Shown: piece after piece, positions 1 through 5,867 of the stretch
Position numbering within the stretch: position 1 is the stretch's first letter
How the letters are laid out: each line of letters opens with the position of its first letter
Assembly: GCA_905235615.1 (NCBI GenBank)
Contig: CAJOMB010000075.1
Coordinates: 1-7,614, forward strand
From: an uncultured Bacteroidales bacterium
Lineage (GTDB): Bacteria > Bacteroidota > Bacteroidia > Bacteroidales > UBA932
Direction: 5' to 3'
Length of the DNA: 7,614 nucleotides
Notes under the pieces: model-generated
Seen by the model: the letters and a program-made list of their open reading frames with translations, nothing else
Told to the model about the DNA's origin: nothing
Databases searched by the model: none
Position numbers and translations under genes: made by a program

Positions 1-58
1 TGACAAATTGGCAGAATAAAAAATAATGGCTAACTTCGCAGGGACAAAACGCAATGAA
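1..58 (+). other. Short stretch before lysA, possible tail of an upstream gene
   Basis: No gene can be assigned. Two forward frames end in stop codons here, at 17-19 (reading DKLAE-stop) and at 24-26 (reading TNWQNKK-stop), so the last codons of an upstream gene may lie in this stretch. The second stop overlaps an ATG at 26 (TAATG), which could couple translation to an N-terminally extended LysA. In Bacteroidales an aspartokinase gene is often found before lysA, but too little sequence is present to test that. No TAnnTTTG box is visible. Confidence 0.25.
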
Positions 59-1216
59 ATGAAAGGAACATTCCCCGTGGGAAGGTTCACCCACCTTTCC
101 ACTCCGTTTTATTACTACGACCTGGGCCTTCTCCAGCGCACCTTGGAGGAGATCCGCCACCAGCTCAGGGAGCTGGATTGGCCGGCCGCACAGGTGCATT
201 ATGCCATCAAGGCCAACCACAATCCCGTGCTGCTGAACCAGATTGCAGCCTTCGGCTTCGGGGCCGACTGTGTGAGCGGCGGAGAGGTGCAGGCCGCCCT
301 CAGGGCCGGTTTTGCCCCAGAAACCATCTTCTACGCCGGCGTGGGCAAGGCCGATTGGGAAATTGACCTGGGCCTGGATGCCGGAATCGGCCGATTCAAC
401 GTGGAATCCCAGGCCGAGCTGGAAGTGCTCTCGGAGCGGGCCGCCGCCAAGGGGAAGGTGGCGCCCGTGAGCCTCCGCGTAAACCCGGACGTGGCCGCCC
501 ATACCCACAAGATGATTATCACCGGCCGGGCGGAGAACAAGTTCGGCATCCATTATTCCGTCCTGGAAGAGGTCATCCGACAGGCACAGAGTCTCCCGAG
601 CATTGCGTTTATCGGCCTGCATTATCACATTGGCTCCCAGATTCTGGATTTGGGGGATTTCAAGGCCCTCTGCCAGCGGAACAATCAGATTGTAAAGGAG
701 TTGCAGGCACACGGAATCGAGATCAAGGACATCAATGTGGGCGGCGGACTGGGCATTGAGTACAGCCATCCCAACCGCTTTTTGATGGCCGATTTCGCCG
801 GCTATTTCCGCACCTACAGCGATGAGCTCAACACCAACCTTCCCATCCACTTCGAGTTGGGAAGAAGCATCGTGGCGCCTTGCGGCTCGCTCATTTCCCG
901 CGTGCTGTACGTAAAGGAGGGCATAGAGCGGCATTTCGCCATTCTGGACGCCGGCATGAACGACTTGCTGCGCCCGGCCCTGTACCACGCGCAGCACCGG
1001 ATTGAGAATCTCACTTCTCAGGAAGAGCCGGAGACCTACGACGTGGTGGGCCCGGTCTGTGAAAGCTCCGACGTCTTTGGCGAGCAGGTGACGCTGAACA
1101 AATGCCGGCGCGGAGACCTGGTGGCCATCCGCAGCGCCGGTGCCTACGGTGAATCCATGGCCTCGCAGTACAATTGCCGCCCCTTGGCCCCCGCCGTCTT
1201 CTCCTCCTCCAAATAA
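59..1216 (+). CDS. lysA: Diaminopimelate decarboxylase (LysA)
   Basis: PLP-dependent, fold-type III decarboxylase that converts meso-2,6-diaminopimelate to L-lysine and CO2, the last step of lysine synthesis, in the cytoplasm. Numbering from the ATG at 59 (385 residues): the N-terminal TPFYYYD motif is near 15-21. The Schiff-base lysine is K51 in HYAIKAN, and GADCVSGGE follows at about 68-76. The HxHxGSQ motif (HYHIGSQ) is at 188-194 and the phosphate-binding GGGLG at 228-232. ELGRS is near 266-270, the substrate-binding CESSD at 334-338, and AGAYG with the active-site Tyr at about 360-364. The CESSD and AGAYG motifs fit diaminopimelate decarboxylase better than carboxynorspermidine decarboxylase. 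Start: Bacteroidales homologues, as I recall them, begin MKGTFP, which matches 59. An in-frame ATG at 26 would add 11 residues. The gene is complete and ends inside a palindrome shared with the convergent ligase gene. Confidence 0.93.
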   Translation: MKGTFPVGRFTHLSTPFYYYDLGLLQRTLEEIRHQLRELDWPAAQVHYAIKANHNPVLLNQIAAFGFGADCVSGGEVQAALRAGFAPETIFYAGVGKADWEIDLGLDAGIGRFNVESQAELEVLSERAAAKGKVAPVSLRVNPDVAAHTHKMIITGRAENKFGIHYSVLEEVIRQAQSLPSIAFIGLHYHIGSQILDLGDFKALCQRNNQIVKELQAHGIEIKDINVGGGLGIEYSHPNRFLMADFAGYFRTYSDELNTNLPIHFELGRSIVAPCGSLISRVLYVKEGIERHFAILDAGMNDLLRPALYHAQHRIENLTSQEEPETYDVVGPVCESSDVFGEQVTLNKCRRGDLVAIRSAGAYGESMASQYNCRPLAPAVFSSSK

Positions 1217-1252
1217 GATTTAAGCCCTCTCGCGAGGGCTTAAATCTTATTT
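1211..1252. terminator. Bidirectional terminator palindrome shared by lysA and the ligase gene
   Basis: A perfect 19-bp inverted repeat: the left arm at 1211-1229 starts AAATAAGATTTAAG, and the right arm at 1234-1252 is its exact reverse complement. The loop is TCGC, which reads GCGA, a GNRA-type loop, on the minus strand. The arms contain the lysA stop (TAA 1214-1216) and the ligase stop (TAA on the minus strand, 1249-1247). Both transcripts therefore end with the same Lys codon, stop and hairpin. Both 3' arms finish in TTATTT, a modest U-rich exit. The role in termination is inferred from structure and convergent position. Confidence 0.8.
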
Positions 1253-2896
1253 GTAAAGGAAACGTCTGATGGACATCTTCGGTGTTTTCTCGAAGGGCTT
1301 GTCCATGATCTCCACCTTGGCCAACTGGCTGTAATTGGGCAGCTGACGGTTGGCACCCATGCGGATGTTGTCCGGAATCTCGGCCTTGGCCTCGGGGTCC
1401 AACAGGGCGGTGGCCACGGCCTGCTCGTCCAGGAACACCAGGGCGACCAGCTTGCCGCCACGCTCCACCACCACGGACTCCATCACATAGGGCTGGTTGT
1501 TCACGACGGCCTCCAGCTCTTCCGGGTAGATGTTCTGGCCGGAAGGGCCCAGAATCATGTTCTTGGAACGGCCGCGGATGAAGATGTTGCCGTCGGCATC
1601 CATGATGCCCAGGTCTCCGGTACGGAGCCAGCCGTCCTCCGTGAAGGCGTTGGCCGTAGCTTCCTCGTTCTTGTAATAGCCGATGGTGATGTTCTCACCG
1701 CGGGCCTGGATTTCACCCACCGTATGGTGAGGGTCGTCGGAATCGATACGGACCTCTGCCACATCCACGGCCTTGCCGCAGGAACCGGGCACATACTTGG
1801 TCCAGTGCTCATAGGCCAGCAGCGGGCAGGCTTCCGTCATGCCATAGCCCACCAGATAGGGGAACTTGATTTTCTTGAAGAGGCGCTCCACCTCGGGGTT
1901 CAGGGCGGCGCCGCCCATGATGAACTCCTGCACATTGCCGCCGAAGGCCTGCACCAGGCCGTCCTTCACCTTCTTGTAGATGAGGCTGTTGATGCCGGGA
2001 ATCTTGGTGAGGAACTTGATGAAGGGCTTTTCCAGCGTGGGTTTCACCTTGCTCTTGTAGATTTTCTCCATCACCAGCGGAACGGTGATGAGGAGGTAGG
2101 GCTTCACATCGGCAAAAGCCTTCAAGAGGCTGGCCGGAGTAGGAACCTTGCCCATCCAGTAGATGGATGTGCCGTTGCACAGCGGGTACAGGAATTCAAT
2201 CACCAGACCATACATGTGGGCCATGGGCAGCATGGAAACCATCTTGTCTCCGGCCGGCACGTGGCGCTGGCTGAAGTCCACGTTGGCGCTGAAGTTCCGG
2301 TACGTGAGCATCACGCCCTTGGGGTCTCCCGTGGAGCCGGATGTGTAGTTGATGGTGGAAAGGTCGTCCCAGTTGTCTGTGGGGAATACCACGTCCTCGG
2401 GGCCGAATCCCTTGGGATATTTCTCCTTGAAAAGAGTGTCCAGATTGTCCACCGTTTCCTGAATCCTGGCATCGCGGCAGAAGAGCACCTTCCAGGTGTC
2501 CACGTCAAAGACCACCTTCAGGGCGGGCATCTTTTCGGAATCCATCTTGGCCCAGCGGGCAGCGTTGGTGAACAGGGCGATGCTTTCCGAATGGTTGACA
2601 AGGCCCATCACGCTCTCGGGGGTAAAATCGGCCAGGATGGGGACGATTACGGTCTCAAATGTATTGACGGCGAGATAGGCGAAACCCCATTTGGCACCGT
2701 TGTTGGCGCAGAGGGCAATCTTGTCTCCCTTCTTGAAGCCGGCTTTTTCAAAGACAATGTGGAAACGGGCAATGTCCGTTGCCATCTGGGCATAGGTGAA
2801 AGAATCTCCGCCGATGGTATTGAGGGCGGGCTTGTCCCAGAATTTGCGGGTGGCATCCTGCAGGCGTTGCAGATAGTGAGGATACTGTTTTTCCAT
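1247..2896 (-). CDS. AMP-forming long-chain fatty acid-CoA ligase-like protein
   Basis: Member of the ANL adenylate-forming superfamily, 549 residues, probably activating fatty acids as acyl-adenylates and then acyl-CoA thioesters in the cytoplasm or at the inner membrane. Visible motifs in order: P-loop YTSGSTGDPKGVML (184-197), adenine-binding YGMTEACP (351-358), TGD (426-428) with its ribose-binding Asp, and hinge RGRSKNMIL (441-449), followed by the GQNIYPEELE segment. The C-terminal A10 region reads EKTPKMSIRR (536-545). Its lysine spacing differs from the usual TxxGK form, because the residue four after the Thr is Ser542. The substrate cannot be fixed from sequence; an acyl-ACP synthetase is a possible alternative. 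No signal peptide or membrane span is evident. The start ATG at 2896 lies about 28 bases after a TAnnTTTG box. The gene is divergent from the HAD gene and convergent with lysA. Confidence 0.88.
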   Translation of the reverse strand: MEKQYPHYLQRLQDATRKFWDKPALNTIGGDSFTYAQMATDIARFHIVFEKAGFKKGDKIALCANNGAKWGFAYLAVNTFETVIVPILADFTPESVMGLVNHSESIALFTNAARWAKMDSEKMPALKVVFDVDTWKVLFCRDARIQETVDNLDTLFKEKYPKGFGPEDVVFPTDNWDDLSTINYTSGSTGDPKGVMLTYRNFSANVDFSQRHVPAGDKMVSMLPMAHMYGLVIEFLYPLCNGTSIYWMGKVPTPASLLKAFADVKPYLLITVPLVMEKIYKSKVKPTLEKPFIKFLTKIPGINSLIYKKVKDGLVQAFGGNVQEFIMGGAALNPEVERLFKKIKFPYLVGYGMTEACPLLAYEHWTKYVPGSCGKAVDVAEVRIDSDDPHHTVGEIQARGENITIGYYKNEEATANAFTEDGWLRTGDLGIMDADGNIFIRGRSKNMILGPSGQNIYPEELEAVVNNQPYVMESVVVERGGKLVALVFLDEQAVATALLDPEAKAEIPDNIRMGANRQLPNYSQLAKVEIMDKPFEKTPKMSIRRFLYK

Positions 2897-2924
2897 AATT
2901 CGGTTTAAAGTTTTTTACAGCCTG

Positions 2925-2932
2925 CAAATTTA
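2925..2932 (-). promoter_or_regulatory. Putative -7 promoter box of the ligase gene
   Basis: On the minus strand this reads TAAATTTG, a full match to the Bacteroidetes -7 consensus TAnnTTTG. Its 3' end is 28 bases from the ligase ATG, giving a predicted leader of roughly 22-25 bases that is A-rich and lacks a Shine-Dalgarno motif. I see no good -33 TTTG at 19-21 bases; that position is occupied by the -7 box of the divergent HAD gene. Confidence 0.55.
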
Positions 2933-2953
2933 GCAATTTTTTGCGAAAATCTG

Positions 2954-2961
2954 TATCTTTG
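2954..2961 (+). promoter_or_regulatory. Putative -7 promoter box of the HAD gene
   Basis: TATCTTTG matches TAnnTTTG exactly. Only six bases separate it from the ATG at 2968, so transcription is predicted to start at or within about three bases of the start codon, giving a leaderless or nearly leaderless mRNA. The -33 region falls on the opposing ligase -7 box and has no clear TTTG. The identical octamer precedes uvrB in this window. Confidence 0.6.
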
Positions 2962-2967
2962 CAGAAT

Positions 2968-3807
2968 ATGAGACGCAAACCCATCATAGGTCTGATTTAC
3001 GACTTCGACGGCACCCTGTCGCCGGGAAACATGCAGGAATTCGGTTTCATCCAGGCCATCGGCCAGACGCCGGAAGAGTTCTGGGCCAAGAGCAACGGCA
3101 TCGCCATCGGCCAGGATGCTTCGGATATTCTGGCCTATATGAAGATGATGCATGACGAGGCCCGGAAAATGGGCATCAAGCTCACCCGCGAGGATTTCCA
3201 CCGCTACGGGGCCGATATCAAGCTCTACGAGGGCGTGCGCGATTGGTTTTCCCATGTGAACGCCTACGGGAAGAAAAAGGGCGTGATTGTAGAGCACTAC
3301 ATCAATTCTTCCGGCCTCACGGAGATTATCGAGGGCTCCCCCATTGCCAAAGAATTCAAGCATATCTTTGCCGGCAGCTACATCTACGACAAAAACGGAG
3401 AGGCCGAATGGCCCGGTATCGCCGTGGATTTTACGGCCAAGACGCAGTACCTGTTCAAAATCCAGAAAGGCATCTTCTCTTCCCGCGACGCCCAGAAGGT
3501 GAACGAATCCCTGGCCGACGAAGCCAAGCGCCTCCCTTTCACCAACATGATTTATTTTGGCGACGGGCAGACGGACATCCCTTCGATGAAGCTGGTCACC
3601 ATGTTCGGGGGCAATGCCATCGCCGTCTTCGACCCTGCCAAACCGGAGAAAAAGGCCGTGGCACAGAAACTTCTGCGCCAGCAGCGCGTAAGTTTCATCA
3701 CGCCCGCCAATTACAACAAGGACAGCCGCACCTTCCGCCTGGTGTGCGCCATCATAGACAAGATAAAGGCCGATAACGAATTACGTCAATTCTCCCGATA
3801 CAGATAA
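2968..3807 (+). CDS. HAD-superfamily hydrolase (probable phosphatase), substrate unknown
   Basis: A 279-residue cytoplasmic protein of the haloacid dehalogenase superfamily, most like the phosphoserine-phosphatase-type HAD group, which uses an aspartyl-phosphate intermediate and Mg2+. Motif I is DFDGTLS with nucleophile D12 and acid/base D14. Motif II is the Ser in INSSG (S114 or S115). A motif III lysine candidate is K158 in FTAKTQ. Motif IV is GDGQTD, with D199 and D203. A helical insert between motifs I and II (about 20-105) would form the substrate-selecting cap. The reading frame continues upstream to a TTG at 2941, but that codon lies upstream of the putative -7 box, so ATG 2968 is preferred. 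No signal peptide is seen. The gene lies 86 bases before aguB on the same strand with no hairpin between, so cotranscription with aguBA is possible. A role in polyamine metabolism is not supported by its sequence. Confidence 0.85.
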   Translation: MRRKPIIGLIYDFDGTLSPGNMQEFGFIQAIGQTPEEFWAKSNGIAIGQDASDILAYMKMMHDEARKMGIKLTREDFHRYGADIKLYEGVRDWFSHVNAYGKKKGVIVEHYINSSGLTEIIEGSPIAKEFKHIFAGSYIYDKNGEAEWPGIAVDFTAKTQYLFKIQKGIFSSRDAQKVNESLADEAKRLPFTNMIYFGDGQTDIPSMKLVTMFGGNAIAVFDPAKPEKKAVAQKLLRQQRVSFITPANYNKDSRTFRLVCAIIDKIKADNELRQFSRYR

Positions 3808-3810
3808 TGA

Positions 3811-3890
3811 TTTGTCATTCTGAGTGAATTTGTCATTCTGAATTATTTGTCATTCTGAATTATTTGTCATTCTGAGCGAAGCGAAGAATC
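3811..3890. repeat. Cluster of four copies of a dispersed-type repeat, three truncated and one fuller
   Basis: The 13-mer TTTGTCATTCTGA occurs at 3811, 3829, 3846 and 3863, with spacings of 18, 17 and 17 bases. The first three copies are cut off after 4-5 further bases (GTGAA, ATTA, ATTA). The fourth continues as GCGAAGCGAAGAATC, matching a repeat family I recognise from many bacterial genomes. Within the fourth copy ATTCT (3869-3873) and AGAAT (3885-3889) can pair around GCGAAGC (3876-3882), itself a known very stable DNA mini-hairpin. The cluster fills nearly all of the HAD-aguB gap. It has no coding capacity, and no direct-repeat spacers of the CRISPR type are present. Confidence 0.85.
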
Positions 3891-3893
3891 TAT

Positions 3894-4778
3894 ATGAGAA
3901 AAATTAAAATAGGAATGGTGCAGCAGCACTGCACGGCCGATATTCCGGGCAACATTGCCCGACTGGAAGGACACATCCGGGAAGCCGCTTCCCAGGGCGC
4001 CCAGCTCATTGTTTTGCAGGAGCTGCACAACAGCCTCTACTTCTGCCAGGAAGAGAACGCCAAGCTCTGCGACCTGGCCGAACCCATCCCCGGCCCCTCC
4101 ACGGAGCGCTTCGGCGCACTGGCGAAGGAACTGGGCGTGGTGATTGTGCTCTCCCTTTTCGAGCGCCGCACCCCCGGCATCTACCACAATACCGCCGTAG
4201 TTATAGAGGCCGACGGAAGCATCGCCGGCAAATACCGCAAGATGCACATTCCGGACGACCCTCTCTTCTACGAGAAATTCTACTTCACCCCGGGAGACCT
4301 GGGCTTCGAGCCCATCAAGACCTCCTTAGGCACCCTGGGCGTACTGGTATGCTGGGACCAGTGGTATCCCGAAGCCGCCCGCGCCATGGCCCTGAACGGA
4401 GCGGAATTGCTCATCTACCCTACCGCCATCGGCGGCGTGCCCACAGACCCGGACTGGGAACAGGCGCAGCAGCGCCAGGCCTGGCAGCTGGTCCAACGGG
4501 GCCACAGCGTGGCCAACGGCCTTCCGGTGATTACGGTGAACCGCACGGGCGTGGAGCCGGATCCCACCGGCCACTCCACGGGCATTGACTTCTGGGGACA
4601 CTCCTTCGCCACCGGTGCCCAGGGAGAGCTCCTCACGGAGTTTGACAAGGCCGAAGAAGGCGTCCATGTGGTGGAGATAGACCTGGAGCAGAGCGAGTAT
4701 GTGCGTCGTGGCTGGCCCTTCCTCAGAGACCGCCGCATAGACGCCTACGACATTCTCCTTAAAAGATATGGGAAATGA
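3894..4778 (+). CDS. aguB: N-carbamoylputrescine amidase (AguB), nitrilase superfamily
   Basis: Hydrolyses N-carbamoylputrescine to putrescine, CO2 and ammonia, the second step of the agmatine route, in the cytoplasm. The 294-residue protein carries the nitrilase catalytic triad: E43 in VLQELHN, K116 in YRKMHIPDD, and nucleophile C153 in VLVCWDQWYPEAAR. The run from Y114 to F131 (YRKMHIPDDPLFYEKFYF) and the CWDQWYPE motif are characteristic of N-carbamoylputrescine amidases rather than of nitrilases or beta-ureidopropionases. Length is normal for the family (about 290-300). The ATG at 3894 fits the usual MRKIKIGMVQQ-type N-terminus. No Shine-Dalgarno is present, and the three bases before the ATG directly follow a dispersed repeat. 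Its last codons overlap the start of aguA as ATGA, implying coupled translation of the two enzymes of one pathway. No promoter box was found directly upstream. Confidence 0.95.
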   Translation: MRKIKIGMVQQHCTADIPGNIARLEGHIREAASQGAQLIVLQELHNSLYFCQEENAKLCDLAEPIPGPSTERFGALAKELGVVIVLSLFERRTPGIYHNTAVVIEADGSIAGKYRKMHIPDDPLFYEKFYFTPGDLGFEPIKTSLGTLGVLVCWDQWYPEAARAMALNGAELLIYPTAIGGVPTDPDWEQAQQRQAWQLVQRGHSVANGLPVITVNRTGVEPDPTGHSTGIDFWGHSFATGAQGELLTEFDKAEEGVHVVEIDLEQSEYVRRGWPFLRDRRIDAYDILLKRYGK

Positions 4779-5797
4779 GGCGCTTACCTGCAGAATGGGA
4801 AAGGCAGGGTTTCGTGCAGCTCACCTGGCCCCATCCCGACACCGAATGGTACGACCTTCCCCGTGTGCTGGACTGCTATGTGAACGTGGCCCGCACCATA
4901 GAAAAATACGAGCCTCTTGTGATTGTATGCCGGGACAAGGAGGAGTGCCTACAGGACATTGCCCTCCGCGGCTGGATGCCGGACAGCACCCGTGTGCGCT
5001 TTACGGAATGCCCGCTCAACGACACCTGGGCCCGCGACCACGGGGCCATATCGGCCTTTGAAGGCTCACAGAAATGCATCCTGGACTTCGTTTTCAACGG
5101 ATGGGGGCTCAAATTCGGCAGCAACCTGGACAACCAGATTACCCGTACCCTCTACAAGAACGGAGTATTTGCCCCGGACGTAAAATACGTGGACATGCGC
5201 CCCTTCGTCCTGGAAGGCGGCAGCATCGATACGGACGGGGCCGGAACCCTGATGGCCACATCAGCGTGCCTGTGTTCCCTGAACCGGAACGAATACCTGA
5301 GCCGCGCAGAGATTGAAGAGCAGCTTTGCCGCGCCTTCGGCCTTCGGCGCATCCTTTGGGTGGAGCATGGCAGCATTGTGGGAGACGACACGGACAGTCA
5401 CATTGACATCCTGGCCCGTTTCTGCGCCGAAGACACCATTGCCTATACCGCCTGTGAAGACACGAAGGATCCCAACTACGGCCCTCTGAAAGAAATGGAG
5501 ACGCAGCTCCGCAGTTTCCGCACCCTGGAAGGGAAAGCTTATAAACTGGTTCCCCTTCCGCTTCCGGACGCCCTGTATCTGGAAGACTACCGCCTTCCCG
5601 GCTCCTATGCCAACTTCCTGCTGGTAAACGGTGCCGTTCTTATTCCCGGTGCCTGCTCACCCAAAGATGCCGTAGCTGCATCCCAACTCCAGAAAATCTT
5701 TCCCGACCGGGCCGTGGAAGTGATTGACTGCCGGGCGCTTCTCTCCGGGCACGGCGGTCTGCACTGTATTACCATGAATTATCCGGAAGGTTTTTAA
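4775..5797 (+). CDS. aguA: Agmatine deiminase (AguA), PAD_porph family
   Basis: Converts agmatine and water to N-carbamoylputrescine and ammonia, supplying the substrate of AguB encoded just upstream. The 340-residue protein has the guanidino-modifying enzyme residues in order: DTWARDHGA (84-91, with D88), FNGWG (107-111), EGGSID (147-152), HIDILARF (209-216, with H209 and D211) and the catalytic cysteine C331 in GGLHCIT. There is no signal peptide, which argues for a cytosolic agmatine deiminase rather than a secreted peptidylarginine deiminase of the Porphyromonas type. The length is nearer to short bacterial forms than to plant enzymes of about 380 residues. The ATG at 4775 overlaps the aguB stop (4776-4778). 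A strong terminator follows within about 20 bases. An arginine decarboxylase, which would make the agmatine, is not in this window. Confidence 0.94.
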   Translation: MRRLPAEWERQGFVQLTWPHPDTEWYDLPRVLDCYVNVARTIEKYEPLVIVCRDKEECLQDIALRGWMPDSTRVRFTECPLNDTWARDHGAISAFEGSQKCILDFVFNGWGLKFGSNLDNQITRTLYKNGVFAPDVKYVDMRPFVLEGGSIDTDGAGTLMATSACLCSLNRNEYLSRAEIEEQLCRAFGLRRILWVEHGSIVGDDTDSHIDILARFCAEDTIAYTACEDTKDPNYGPLKEMETQLRSFRTLEGKAYKLVPLPLPDALYLEDYRLPGSYANFLLVNGAVLIPGACSPKDAVAASQLQKIFPDRAVEVIDCRALLSGHGGLHCITMNYPEGF

Positions 5798-5813
5798 TTC
5801 AATTCTTAATATT

Positions 5814-5848
5814 AAAAAAAGCGCTGCCCACTTGAGCAGCGCTTTTTT
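5814..5848. terminator. Bidirectional intrinsic terminator between aguA and the OmpA-type gene
   Basis: Seven A residues (5814-5820) precede the GC-rich stem GCGCTGC (5821-5827). An eight-base loop (5828-5835) separates it from GCAGCGC (5836-5842), and six T residues (5843-5848) follow. On the plus strand this is a 7-bp GC stem plus T-tract ending the aguBA transcript; on the minus strand the A-tract becomes a U-tract ending the OmpA-type transcript. The A and T tracts can pair to lengthen the stem. The two stop codons lie about 17 and 20 bases away. Confidence 0.92.
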
Positions 5849-5867
5849 ATTGCGATTAGTAATTAAC

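Noticed and set aside
59..1216. Carboxynorspermidine decarboxylase instead of LysA, given the nearby polyamine genes
   Set aside because: The CESSD and AGAYG motifs and the overall resemblance to Bacteroidales LysA favour diaminopimelate decarboxylase. The gene is also separated from aguBA by two genes, one of them on the opposite strand.
1724..2908. A 394-codon open frame on the plus strand opposite the ligase gene
   Set aside because: Also codon-aligned with the ligase gene, His- and Gly-rich, and without a recognisable motif. The ligase frame has all its family motifs, so this is a shadow.
2905..3363. A 152-codon minus-strand open frame covering the HAD start and the ligase-HAD gap
   Set aside because: It is codon-aligned antisense to the HAD gene, crosses both putative promoters and has no family resemblance.
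3811..3890. Possible small CRISPR array
   Set aside because: The repeated head is only 13 bases with 4-5 bases between copies, too short for CRISPR repeats and spacers, and no cas gene is near.
4775..5797. Peptidylarginine deiminase of the Porphyromonas virulence type
   Set aside because: It has no signal peptide or secretion domain, and its translational overlap with aguB points to agmatine as substrate.
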